From Bacteroidia bacterium (GTDB lineage: Bacteria; Bacteroidota; Bacteroidia; NS11-12g; UBA955): DNA of 64,000 bases. Shown piece after piece: positions 24,703 to 33,333 of this stretch. The notes under the pieces are model-generated. The model ran no database searches and had not been told where the DNA came from. It was given only the letters and a program-made list of their open reading frames with translations. The DNA lies in the NCBI GenBank assembly GCA_023228875.1, contig JALOAG010000005.1, positions 124,001 to 188,000 on the forward strand, written 5' to 3'. The position numbers were made by a program, and so were the translations under genes. Within the stretch, counting starts at the first letter, position 1, and the number at the start of each line of letters is the position of its first letter.

Positions 24703-25992
24703 TTATACCAAATCTGTCAAGGACAATTCAAGTGCTTTTGCAAATATTCCTGTGCGTTTAGGGTTAAACTGGTGCAAACGCATGATGCTTTGTCGGATAA
24801 TCTCGGAACAATCTTTAATTGTTTCTATATCCACTAATTGCCCTTCCTTTTTTAATAAGTATGCACTGAGTCTATCTTTGCCTGATGCAGCAATGATTGG
24901 ATGTATTAAAGAAGTTTTACTGTCTAAATATGTTGCGATTTCACCCATATAGGGTTTAGTGTCTGCAAATGGATGTTCAGATGCAAGAGCCATCACCTCA
25001 ATCCCTGACTTTACAAGTAGTTCTGCTTGTTCTTGTGAAATAGTAAGGGTGGGAGAGTGTGCAACGAAAATCTCAGCAGGAATATCCCAAAACTGTTGAT
25101 GACCTTGGGTTAAATCAAGCCGTGGGAGTGCATTCAATTCTTTCTTTTCATTGTGTACAAAGAGGTTGATGATGTCTTCAATTCCTAAACCTTTTTCACT
25201 TATTATTCCTCCTTTTTCGTCAATAATGCCGGCAATCAATGCTCCATATTTGCAAAGGAAGAAAGCGGTAGTTGCACTCACGGAGTTCCAGCCCTGTATT
25301 AATACAAATTTGTTATGAATAAATCCGCCATAAATCATGTAATAGTGCCTTATTGATTCTGCAATACCCCAACCAATTAATATTTCATCTACTGTCAGTT
25401 GCTGCAATGGAGTGGGGAAAAATCTTTCATCCTTAAGCGGAATCGAATGTCTTTGTTGGAGTCTGCTGATTGCAGCTAATTTTTCTTCCTCCGAATAAGG
25501 TTGAAACCCTTGCATAACGCGAATGGTGCTTCTGAATTTATTGTCAGGGCTATAAGAAAGGTAACCGGCTACTATTCCTTCCCAAGGATGCAGTAATCCC
25601 ATTTTGTTTGACTGTGCTTCAATCTCATCAGATGAAATGTTTTCACCGGCATCTAACCCACAATAACTTTTGACAATGGGTGCAAGCACTTTAAAGAATC
25701 GGTCAAATATGGATTGATATCGTGTATCATTTCGGTCAAAGTCTAACCCAATAGCTGCACCTCCCACAGGAGGTCCACTGATGGTGTTTCGCACTTCTAT
25801 ATATTTAGCGATTTCGATGAGCTCAGATTGTGTAATTCCTTTTCTAATAATCACCTTGGCTTTAGCAGCGCCATTTTTAATTGTATGAATTACTATGTAT
25901 CCTACTGCCTCAGATAAAGGGTCTTTCCATTCTAAAACAACTTCGGGTTGTTTGGTTATAAATTTGTTTAATCGTCTTTCAAGAACACTCAT
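24703..25992 (-). CDS. degenerate Glu/Leu/Phe/Val dehydrogenase homologue
   Basis: A 429-residue protein with the layout of amino acid dehydrogenases: an N-terminal dimerisation and substrate domain (about 1-190) and a Rossmann-like domain (about 215-400). The start ERRLNKFITKQPEVVLEWKDP and the later GWGIAESIRHYYM block fit the family. Key residues do not. The usual PxGGxKGG with the catalytic lysine is replaced by PPVGGAAIGLDFD, and the upstream MxxKNA-type lysine is replaced by EVRNTIS. The dinucleotide loop is GWNSVSA instead of GxGNVG. It may therefore be inactive as a dehydrogenase, or act on another substrate. Its start overlaps the stop of the upstream lipoprotein gene by four bases. 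Confidence 0.75.
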   Translation of the reverse strand: MSVLERRLNKFITKQPEVVLEWKDPLSEAVGYIVIHTIKNGAAKAKVIIRKGITQSELIEIAKYIEVRNTISGPPVGGAAIGLDFDRNDTRYQSIFDRFFKVLAPIVKSYCGLDAGENISSDEIEAQSNKMGLLHPWEGIVAGYLSYSPDNKFRSTIRVMQGFQPYSEEEKLAAISRLQQRHSIPLKDERFFPTPLQQLTVDEILIGWGIAESIRHYYMIYGGFIHNKFVLIQGWNSVSATTAFFLCKYGALIAGIIDEKGGIISEKGLGIEDIINLFVHNEKKELNALPRLDLTQGHQQFWDIPAEIFVAHSPTLTISQEQAELLVKSGIEVMALASEHPFADTKPYMGEIATYLDSKTSLIHPIIAASGKDRLSAYLLKKEGQLVDIETIKDCSEIIRQSIMRLHQFNPKRTGIFAKALELSLTDLV

Positions 25993-26531
25993 AAAACCCC
26001 TGCCGTGCCTTTGTATTTTGTTTTGATGGTCATCAAAGTGCCTTTGGGTAAAGGTGCACGTAATACCATTTTGATTACCAGATAAATTTCGTCTTTCTTT
26101 AAATATTCTTTAAGATTATTACCGCTTGGGGTAAGAGAAATTGTGCTTAATTGTTGCTGAGGAACATCGTGCATATAGGCACCCAAAGTCTCCTTTAGTC
26201 CATCTGCTTTTAAATAGACATCAATTTTTTTTAATATATCAAAGGTAGTTGAATCATTCATTACGATTGTCATATCCATTTTATCAAGAAACACATCTTC
26301 TATTAATTCTTTAGCAGAGTTTTTGGGAATCAAATAAGCATCAATTCCAGTTGGAAATCTATAGGTTTCAAGAGCAATTTGAGAGTCAATATCTGTAATT
26401 TCTATAGTTGCATAAGGAGTGTTGAAACTCATATTAATGGGAATGGTAAAGAGTTTCTTATCTCTTTTTTTACAACCGTTCTGAGCCAGTAATGCAGGTA
26501 TGAGAAACAGTATGAGTAAGATTTTTTTCAT
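25989..26531 (-). CDS. hypothetical lipoprotein, Bacteroidota-type
   Basis: I do not recognise this family. The 180-residue product begins MKKILLILFLIPALLAQ, followed by NGCKKRDK, so it is a likely lipoprotein, although the lipobox (AQNGC) is not canonical. The mature part is beta-rich and polar, with DIDSQIALETYRFPTGIDAYL and a C-terminal YLVIKMVLRAPLPKGTLMTIKTKY stretch that resembles an all-beta domain. The frame extends upstream to 26552, but ATG 26531 gives a proper signal sequence. It lies 32 bp behind anmK and overlaps the dehydrogenase-like gene by four bases. Confidence 0.65.
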   Translation of the reverse strand: MKKILLILFLIPALLAQNGCKKRDKKLFTIPINMSFNTPYATIEITDIDSQIALETYRFPTGIDAYLIPKNSAKELIEDVFLDKMDMTIVMNDSTTFDILKKIDVYLKADGLKETLGAYMHDVPQQQLSTISLTPSGNNLKEYLKKDEIYLVIKMVLRAPLPKGTLMTIKTKYKGTAGVL

Positions 26532-26563
26532 AGAAGTTGAATTGTTCAACAAAGATAGTGAAA

Positions 26564-27667
26564 CTATTCACCAATCAATCGCGAAAAATCTCCATGCAAT
26601 CCACCTCCTATACTGTCAGCAGTTGCTCCAGTACCTGATTTTAATATATTGACTTGATTTTGAACTCTGAGTAATCCCAAAAATGCAAAAACAAGAGCTT
26701 CTTTATAATGAATCAAATTTGCATCCGGCAATATTATTTCTGCCTCTGTGTGAGTACGAATGTGTTCAACCAATACCTTGTTAAGAGCTCCGCCTCCTGT
26801 TATCAAGACTCTTTTTCCATTTCCGTTATTATTTGCGAGTAAATTGATGGCTGATGCAATTTGTACTGCAATATGATCAACCATTGTTTTCATTTTGCTT
26901 TCTGAACTTAAATCTGCAAAATCGCGAATAATACCCCAGAATTCTTGGTTAATCCAATCCCTGTTTAAGCTTTTGGGATAATGCTGTTTGTAATATTCAA
27001 TAGCATTGAGCGAACCCAATAGTTCGTAATTAATATTCCCTTTTTCTGCAATGGCACCATCTTCATCAAATGATTTTCCTTTGTCTCGAGCAATTCTATT
27101 CAAAGGAATATTGCAAGGACATATATCAAAAGACGCTCTATTGCCTGTAGTATCATTGCCGGAAATATTGGCAAATCCACCTAAGTTAAGACAGAAGTCA
27201 TATTCACCAAACAATAATTGGTCGCCAATGGTAACTAAAGGAGCGCCTTCGCCTCCTTTGGCTAAATCTGCTCTTCTGAAATCGTTAACAACTGGAAGTC
27301 CGCAAATGGCGGATAGACTGGCTCCATCGCCTATTTGTGCAGTAATTTTAATTTCCGGAAGATGAAAAGCAGTATGTCCATGTGATGCAACGAAATCAAC
27401 ATCGGATAAGCTGTAATTATGTATAAACTGTTTTACTAATTCACCAAGGTAATGACCGTAAAATACATCTGTTTTTACATAGGTAAGTGCATTTTGTCTT
27501 CTCAGTTGTGACAGTCTGATACGCCATTTTTCTTCATAAGGAATAGTTTCTGCGTGCTTTATTTCAAAGTGCCATTTGTTGTTGTTATTCGAAAATTCAC
27601 AATAAGCGATATCTGTACCATCCATTGAGCTTCCGCTCATCAAACCGATAATTTTAAATATTTTCAT
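26564..27667 (-). CDS. anmK: anhydro-N-acetylmuramic acid kinase
   Basis: AnmK cleaves and phosphorylates 1,6-anhydro-MurNAc to MurNAc-6-phosphate, the step before MurQ in cell-wall recycling. The 367-residue sequence has the ATP-binding GLMSGSSMDGTDIAYCEF at residue 8, VASHGHTAFHLPE, QIGDGASLS, NDFRRADLAKGGEGAPL (with the catalytic-type Asp in NDFR), and FCLNLGGFANIS. The C-terminal LITGGGALNK and KEALVFAFLGLLR are also conserved. Length is typical. The MurNAc-6-P product would be used by MurQ, encoded at 3.3 kb. Confidence 0.95.
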   Translation of the reverse strand: MKIFKIIGLMSGSSMDGTDIAYCEFSNNNNKWHFEIKHAETIPYEEKWRIRLSQLRRQNALTYVKTDVFYGHYLGELVKQFIHNYSLSDVDFVASHGHTAFHLPEIKITAQIGDGASLSAICGLPVVNDFRRADLAKGGEGAPLVTIGDQLLFGEYDFCLNLGGFANISGNDTTGNRASFDICPCNIPLNRIARDKGKSFDEDGAIAEKGNINYELLGSLNAIEYYKQHYPKSLNRDWINQEFWGIIRDFADLSSESKMKTMVDHIAVQIASAINLLANNNGNGKRVLITGGGALNKVLVEHIRTHTEAEIILPDANLIHYKEALVFAFLGLLRVQNQVNILKSGTGATADSIGGGLHGDFSRLIGE

Positions 27668-27705
27668 CTCTTTACAATTTATTAATACTATTCTTTTACT
27701 AAAAA

Positions 27706-28560
27706 CTAATTTTCATTTGTCATCAAAAGCGCCATAGCGTCCAATGTTTTACCTTGATGAAGCAATTCTATAGCAGTAGCTTCAATATCCTTGCAGTGTT
27801 TGTATGTCTCAGCAGCTAACTTGATATCTTCAACAGAGGGCATAAACTCTAAGTTGCCTAATTGACCAAGGTGATTTCCTGTAAGCCTATTGCTGTTCCT
27901 AATTTTTGCAGGCAAAGCGTCAATCCCTATACCGCAGGTAACAATATGACGTTCAAGTTCAAAAATTGCTTCCCCATGTGCTCTGCAATACCAATTACCA
28001 CCCATTCTGGCAATTAAATCTATTTTGCTTTGGTCAATCATTTTATTGGCATCCAAAACATCTTCGTGAATGTGAATCAATTTTACTTCACAAATAATCA
28101 GATTGCCTGCTGCGCCACCGGTACCCAGTTCTTTTACTTCCAAGACTTCACATTCCATTTGAACAGGGCTTTCTTTGACTCTATAGGGTTTAATAAGTTC
28201 AGAAGGAATGGGGGTAAATCCGGCTTTTGCAAATTCATCTGTGCCTTTAGGATAAGGACATCCAGCCAGCGTAATTTGATGTAGCATGTCGTATGTTACA
28301 ACATTAATGACCACTTCAGGAACTTCTTTTACATTGTCGTGTGTATGTTTAGTTTCAGCAGTTCTGCCACTGCGTGCAGGAGAAAAAACTGCTATGGGTG
28401 GATTTGCACTAAAAACATTAAAGAAACTGAACGGTGCTAAATTTCTATTCCCATCTTTGTCTATTGTACTAGCAAAGCATATTGGACGAGGACCGACAGC
28501 TCCCAGTAAATATTTGTGAACTAAAGGAATTGGTTGTTCTTTGGTATTGATAGTAAACAT
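27706..28560 (-). CDS. flavin reductase-like FMN-binding protein
   Basis: A 284-residue member of the flavin reductase-like domain family (PF01613), split-barrel FMN proteins. The opening LLGAVGPRPICFASTID and NRNLAPFSFFNVFSANPPIAVFSPA are the FMN-binding signature, and PEVVINVVTYDM is the next block. The C-terminal ~80 residues extend past the barrel. Electron donor and substrate are not evident. The frame is open further upstream, to 28746, but that would overlap the mlaD-like gene by 104 bases in another frame, so the ATG at 28560 (MFTINTKEQPIPLVHKYLLG) is much more likely. Confidence 0.85.
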   Translation of the reverse strand: MFTINTKEQPIPLVHKYLLGAVGPRPICFASTIDKDGNRNLAPFSFFNVFSANPPIAVFSPARSGRTAETKHTHDNVKEVPEVVINVVTYDMLHQITLAGCPYPKGTDEFAKAGFTPIPSELIKPYRVKESPVQMECEVLEVKELGTGGAAGNLIICEVKLIHIHEDVLDANKMIDQSKIDLIARMGGNWYCRAHGEAIFELERHIVTCGIGIDALPAKIRNSNRLTGNHLGQLGNLEFMPSVEDIKLAAETYKHCKDIEATAIELLHQGKTLDAMALLMTNEN

Positions 28561-28642
28561 AGAGTGTGCAAAGATATTTATAGAATCAAGATTTCTATAA
28601 CAAAAGGTTAAATGAGAAAAGAATTCGGTTATAGCGTAATCG

Positions 28643-29611
28643 CTATTGATTGTAACTTTCTTGGCTACTCTTTTTCTTTGCGTCTTTTCTTTGTTTTTTA
28701 CCCCAAGGCATCGGGACGTATTTTTCGGGGTATTTGTTGATGTCAATTAACAACTTGTTTAAGTCTGCTAAGGTCGCAGTTAGTTTGTCATACAATTGAG
28801 TATCATTCACTAATTTACCTGCTGAACCCTCTCCGTTGTCAATCTTTTTGGTGATGGATTCTACGTTTGCCAAGGTCGCATCTAATCTAGCCAGAATATC
28901 AGATTTAGCAAGTGTAGAGGTGAATTCACCCAAATTCTGTAAAGTTTGAGCAAGTTCATTGCGTTTTGCAGCTAACTCAGCAGTCAATAACTTAATGTTG
29001 TCAAGAGTCTTGGTGATATTTTCATGATTGGCAGTAATCATGTTCGAACTTTTATTAGCTAAATTTTCAATTGCGGTCATCACATCTGTTGTTTTAGTAA
29101 TGGCTGCCTGTAATTGACCTGTTTTGACTACCACAGAATCTAAGTAGTCAACTATTCTTTCAATCTTTTTTGCTATAGGATCCACTGATTGAGTAAACTC
29201 ATCCAACAGTGACACTTCAGTACTGGATAGAAGGGTATCACCGGATTCTAAGTAAGTGTTGTAATGATCATTTAAAATCAGTTTAATTGATTTTCCGCCT
29301 AACAAACCATCTGAAACGATTTCAGCGGTTGAATTAATGGGAATGTCAAGAGGCTCAACAATTTTGAGGATTGTAACAATCTTATTTTTTTTAGTATCGC
29401 GAGTCAAGGAGTTGATATATCCCACTTTATATCCATTGAGAAGTACGCTCTGCCCTTTTCTTAATCCGGGTGTTTGGTCATATACTGCAACGTAATAAGT
29501 TTTAGGTTTGAAAAAATCCCCCTCATTAGCCATATAGTTATATCCCAATATCAGGAAGGTGATTGCAACTGCGGTCAGTGCTCCAATTTTACTTTCGTTT
29601 GATACTTTCAA
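28643..29611 (-). CDS. MlaD family (MCE domain) lipid transport protein
   Basis: MlaD-type proteins form rings in the periplasm that carry phospholipids between the two membranes, with MlaFEB in the inner membrane. The 322-residue product has one N-terminal membrane segment (GALTAVAITFLILGYNYM), then an MCE domain at about residues 36-115 (YVAVYDQTPGLRKGQSVLLNGYKVG, IPINSTAEIVSDGLLGGKSIKL), and a long helical C-terminal region with heptad-like Leu and Ile, which forms the tunnel in related proteins. The C-terminus is lysine-rich. The mlaE and mlaF genes are not in this window. It is followed by the flavin reductase gene. Confidence 0.9.
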   Translation of the reverse strand: MKVSNESKIGALTAVAITFLILGYNYMANEGDFFKPKTYYVAVYDQTPGLRKGQSVLLNGYKVGYINSLTRDTKKNKIVTILKIVEPLDIPINSTAEIVSDGLLGGKSIKLILNDHYNTYLESGDTLLSSTEVSLLDEFTQSVDPIAKKIERIVDYLDSVVVKTGQLQAAITKTTDVMTAIENLANKSSNMITANHENITKTLDNIKLLTAELAAKRNELAQTLQNLGEFTSTLAKSDILARLDATLANVESITKKIDNGEGSAGKLVNDTQLYDKLTATLADLNKLLIDINKYPEKYVPMPWGKKQRKDAKKKSSQESYNQ

Positions 29612-29643
29612 TTTTCTGTTTTTTTGCTTTTTGAAAAGGCTTG

Positions 29644-29651
29644 CAAAAGTA
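29644..29651 (-). promoter_or_regulatory. -7 promoter element of the MlaD gene
   Basis: The minus strand reads TACTTTTG, matching TAnnTTTG, 32 bases before the ATG. It gives the MlaD gene a promoter of its own, although the amidase gene ends just upstream. Confidence 0.5.
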
Positions 29652-29665
29652 GTGGTTTAAATTTT

Positions 29666-30463
29666 TTATTTGCTACTTTTAGCTTGGTTGTTTGCGTAAT
29701 ATTTTTTGAATGCTTGAAAGATAGCAAGTGCGATTTTTTCTTGTCCATGTTCAGAAGTCATTGAAGCTCTATCTTTTGGATTAGTTAAAAAACCAATCTC
29801 AACCAATACGCTGGGCATAGATGTTTTCCATAGAACAAGAAAACCGGCTTGTTTAACCCCTCTGCTTTTGAGAGAAGTGTGGTTTTGAAATTCATTTTCA
29901 ACATCCTCTGCAATTTCAAGACTTTTGGTAATAAATGCATTTTGATAAAGTGAGAAAATGATATGTCCGACAGGAGAGTTGGGGTCAAATCCTCCATAGC
30001 TCTCATTGTGTTGGTAGTCAGCTTCTAAAAGTATAGAGGCGTTTTCGCGTTTTGCAACAGCAAGCCATCCTTCGTTCTTGTGGGTTCCCATTACAAAAGT
30101 CTCTGTGCCTTCTGCTGCACTATTGTCATTGGCATTGCTGTGAATGGAAATAAATAAATCACCATTTGCTTTGTTAGCAATTTTAGATCGTTCAGATAGT
30201 TCAATAAAAACATCTTTCTCGCGAGTGAAGACTATGTTTACATTATTCAAACTGTCGCTAATCAATTTACCTAATTTCTTGCCGACAGCAAGCACTACAT
30301 CTTTCTCATTGAATCCTGCACTCTGTCCTCCCGGGTCTTTTCCTCCGTGTCCGGGGTCAATGATTACGGTGAATTTTTTATCTTGTTTGTTGTAGCTAAC
30401 GTCAAGAAATGCAGCATGTATAACTGCACTTGCCAACAAAATCCAACTCAGTGTTTTTTTCAT
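29666..30463 (-). CDS. N-acetylmuramoyl-L-alanine amidase (amidase_3)
   Basis: A zinc amidase that cuts the MurNAc-L-Ala bond, used for peptidoglycan turnover and daughter cell separation. The 265-residue product has a signal peptide (KKTLSWILLASAVIHAAFL) and the amidase_3 zinc ligands: VIIDPGHGGKDPGG, the Glu in NEKDVVLAVG, and FISIHSNAND. The late catalytic Glu lies in SVLVEIGFLTNP. The frame is open upstream to 30727, but that part is antisense to lptD; ATG 30463 immediately before KKTLSWILL is the natural start. It is divergent from lptD, starting about 90 bp from it. Confidence 0.95.
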   Translation of the reverse strand: MKKTLSWILLASAVIHAAFLDVSYNKQDKKFTVIIDPGHGGKDPGGQSAGFNEKDVVLAVGKKLGKLISDSLNNVNIVFTREKDVFIELSERSKIANKANGDLFISIHSNANDNSAAEGTETFVMGTHKNEGWLAVAKRENASILLEADYQHNESYGGFDPNSPVGHIIFSLYQNAFITKSLEIAEDVENEFQNHTSLKSRGVKQAGFLVLWKTSMPSVLVEIGFLTNPKDRASMTSEHGQEKIALAIFQAFKKYYANNQAKSSK

Positions 30464-30505
30464 TATTACTTCCTTGATTGGTGGTTTAAGCCTGAATTTT
30501 TGTCT

Positions 30506-30513
30506 TAGCTTTG
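30506..30513 (+). promoter_or_regulatory. -7 promoter element of lptD
   Basis: TAGCTTTG matches TAnnTTTG. A transcript from here starts near 30520, so the upstream TTG at 30474 cannot be the start codon. Confidence 0.5.
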
Positions 30514-30551
30514 CGCCTTCAATTTTGAAACGCAATTTTAGTGCCTCAGTT

Positions 30552-33164
30552 TTGAACCACCTAAACTTTAAGCCATTTTCTATACATCTGTACCTGTGGA
30601 TAACAGCAGTGTTTATGTTATCCGGTTTTGGGTCTTTTAGCCAAAATGTCTCAACATGGAATAGAAATTTAAAGGATTCTACTGTGATTGGGGTGCAACA
30701 AAATTCGTCTATCATTATAGACAGCACCCGTAAACAAGGTGAGATGAGAGTCTCTAAAGATGCCCTTGAAACAAAAGTGGCTTATCAAGCCAAAGATTCA
30801 GTAATATTGGATTTGAGGAATAAACGGGTTTATTTATATGGCGAAGCGAAAGTTAATTATGGCGAAATGGCACTTGCTGCGGCTTATATTGAAATAAATT
30901 TTGAAATTAAAGAACTCAAAGCAAGGGGTAGGTTGGATAGTCAGGGTAATTATGTTGACCTGCCTGCTTTTAAAGATGATGAAAGAGAAGTAGGGGCAGA
31001 CACAATGCATTATAATTTTGCAACAAAGCGTGGGAGAATGCAGGGTGTACGTATGCAGGAAGGCGAAGGATACGTTTTGTGTAACCGTGTGTTTAGAGAT
31101 AGTTCAGGTGTGATTTTTACTGATTTAGGTAAATATACAACTTGCGACTTAGACCATCCGCATTTCTATCTGAATGCAAGAAAACTCAAGATAATTCCTA
31201 ATAATAAGATTGTTTTTGGTCCGGCTAATTTAGTTGTAGAGGATGTCCCTTTGCCCACATACCTGCCATTTGGACTTTTTCCTACCAAAAAAGGACAGAC
31301 TTCCGGAATATTGATTCCTCAATACGGTTTGAGCCAGTCGCGTGGTTATTATCTTTCAAACGGAGGTTATTATTTTCATTTAAGTGATTATTTAGACCAG
31401 GCACTAACAGGAGATTTTTATTTTAGAGGAAGCTGGGGGGTACATTCTCACACTCGTTATGCAAAACGCTATAAATACAATGGTTCATTGAACTTAGGCT
31501 ATGCTTATAATATCTTTGGTGAAAAAGGATTGCAAGATTATAGGGTTTCTCCTGATTATAAAATAAGATGGGTACATAATCAAGATGCAAAAGCCAAACC
31601 TGGAACAGGTTTTAGCGCAGATGTCGATATTGTGAGCAATCAATATAATTTAAACAACTCTTTTGATGCCAATCAAATTGTAGCCAGTCAATATCGGTCT
31701 TCTGTTTCTTATTCTAAAATGATGAAGTCCGGTAAGTACAATTTAAGAATAGGGCTTAATCACAGTCAGAACACTCAGACAAGAGATTTTAATATTGATT
31801 TGCCAAACATTAACTTTGATGTTGCACGTCTGACACCTTTTAAACGTAAAAATGCAATTGGAAAACCACGCTGGTACGAAACCATTGGACTTAGTTATAA
31901 TACAAATTTTGCTAACCGATTAAACACATACGATTCCTTGCTCACAAGCTCTACTGTCTTAAATGATTTCCGCAATGGAATCAGCCACTCTATTCCTATC
32001 AGTACTTCTGTGAAATTTTTGAAAAATTATTTTACATTAAACCCTTCATTTAATTATGAGGAATATTGGTATTTTAAGACTATCAGAAAAGACTATAATT
32101 CAACTACCAATAAGGTGGAAATGCGTGATGTAGATGGATTTGCAAGAGCTTCAAGTTTTTCGGCTAATGCAAGTATTAATACACGTGTATTTGGTACTTT
32201 TAAGTTTAAAAGAAATCCTAAAATTGAGGCAATTCGACATGTCATAACCCCTTCGTTGAATTTTAATTACAGCCCTGATTTCTCTAATGCTAGGTTTAAT
32301 TATTACCGCGATGTGCAAGTTGATTCATTGGGACATATGAACAGATATTCCATTTTTGAAAATGGTGTAAAAGGAGGACCGGGACAGGGCAGGAGAGGTA
32401 TGATAGGATTATCTATTATAAACAATCTTGAAATGAAGAGGATTATCAAAACGGATACTTCTTCTGATTTCAGCTATGTCAAACTCATTGAATCATTTGA
32501 CATCAATGGAAATTATAATTTTTTAGCGGACAGCTTTAGGTTTAGCAATTTGCGTTTTAATGCCAGAACCACATTGTTTAAAAAACTTTCTATTCAACTC
32601 AATGGAGATTTGGATTTGTATGCAAGAGAAAACAACCGTAGGATAGATAAATTACAAATATTAAAAAACGGGAATCCGGGACATTGGAATAATGCAAGCC
32701 TTGTTGCCTCATTTTCACTCAATCCGGAGGCATTTAAAAATGGACAACCTGTATATACTCCTCCCAATGGAGCCATGTTGACAGATCAAGAATGGCGCAA
32801 TATTGCAATGTATCCCTATAATTATGTGGATTTTAACGTACCTTGGAATCTGAATGTCAATTATTCGTTGAGGTATCAAGAGAATTATGGCAATACAAAA
32901 AACATCTCAAATATTTTTAACTTTTCCGGAGATGTAAGTCTGACTGAAAATTGGAAGATATCAGTAACTTCCGGATATGATGTAACTCGTAAAGAAATTG
33001 CTTATACTTCAATTGATTTTATTCGCGACTTACATTGTTGGCAGTTTAATTTTAATTGGATACCACTGGGAGAGAGAAAAAGCTTTTTCTTTACTTTACG
33101 TGCAAAATCAAGTCTGTTGCAAGATTTAAAACTGAACAAGCGCGGTTTCTGGTTTGATAAATAG
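30552..33164 (+). CDS. lptD: putative LPS assembly outer-membrane protein LptD
   Basis: LptD is the outer-membrane barrel and translocon that places lipopolysaccharide in the outer leaflet. The product, about 870 residues, has a signal sequence (SIHLYLWITAVFMLSGFGSFSQ), then an OstA/LptA-like jellyroll with KRVYLYGEAKVNYGEMALAAAYIEIN, KTHPHFY-like TCDLDHPHFYLNARKLKIIP, and LPTYLPFGLFPTKKGQTSGILIPQYG. The remainder is a long beta-barrel with alternating aromatic strands (SYSKMMKSGKYNLRIGLNHSQN) ending in FTLRAKSSLLQDLKLNKRGFWFDK. The longest frame begins at TTG 30474; the promoter position makes TTG 30552 or ATG 30615 more likely, and only 30552 keeps a full signal peptide. It is closed by a strong bidirectional terminator. 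Confidence 0.88.
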   Translation: MNHLNFKPFSIHLYLWITAVFMLSGFGSFSQNVSTWNRNLKDSTVIGVQQNSSIIIDSTRKQGEMRVSKDALETKVAYQAKDSVILDLRNKRVYLYGEAKVNYGEMALAAAYIEINFEIKELKARGRLDSQGNYVDLPAFKDDEREVGADTMHYNFATKRGRMQGVRMQEGEGYVLCNRVFRDSSGVIFTDLGKYTTCDLDHPHFYLNARKLKIIPNNKIVFGPANLVVEDVPLPTYLPFGLFPTKKGQTSGILIPQYGLSQSRGYYLSNGGYYFHLSDYLDQALTGDFYFRGSWGVHSHTRYAKRYKYNGSLNLGYAYNIFGEKGLQDYRVSPDYKIRWVHNQDAKAKPGTGFSADVDIVSNQYNLNNSFDANQIVASQYRSSVSYSKMMKSGKYNLRIGLNHSQNTQTRDFNIDLPNINFDVARLTPFKRKNAIGKPRWYETIGLSYNTNFANRLNTYDSLLTSSTVLNDFRNGISHSIPISTSVKFLKNYFTLNPSFNYEEYWYFKTIRKDYNSTTNKVEMRDVDGFARASSFSANASINTRVFGTFKFKRNPKIEAIRHVITPSLNFNYSPDFSNARFNYYRDVQVDSLGHMNRYSIFENGVKGGPGQGRRGMIGLSIINNLEMKRIIKTDTSSDFSYVKLIESFDINGNYNFLADSFRFSNLRFNARTTLFKKLSIQLNGDLDLYARENNRRIDKLQILKNGNPGHWNNASLVASFSLNPEAFKNGQPVYTPPNGAMLTDQEWRNIAMYPYNYVDFNVPWNLNVNYSLRYQENYGNTKNISNIFNFSGDVSLTENWKISVTSGYDVTRKEIAYTSIDFIRDLHCWQFNFNWIPLGERKSFFFTLRAKSSLLQDLKLNKRGFWFDK

Positions 33165-33242
33165 GGTTTGTTTTGATTAACCTTATATTGTAAATCTTGC
33201 GCATGTAATTTTTGACCAACATTTTTATCAGGGTATATAAAA

Positions 33243-33276
33243 AAAACAGAAGAAAGCATTTGCTTTCTTCTGTTTT
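33243..33276. terminator. bidirectional terminator between lptD and dnaK
   Basis: A perfect 15-bp stem, AAAACAGAAGAAAGC with GCTTTCTTCTGTTTT, around an ATTT loop. A-rich and T-rich ends on both sides make it suitable for both convergent genes. Confidence 0.92.
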
Positions 33277-33333
33277 GGAATGGTTCCTTTGTAATTCGAT
33301 TTTATCTTGCACATAAAGACAATACTAAACCGT

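Noticed and set aside
27706..28746. The flavin reductase frame extended to 28746
   Set aside because: It would overlap the MlaD gene by 104 bases in another frame; the conserved start is at 28560.
29666..30727. The amidase frame extended to 30727
   Set aside because: The extra 88 codons lie antisense to the start of lptD and the signal peptide begins at 30463.
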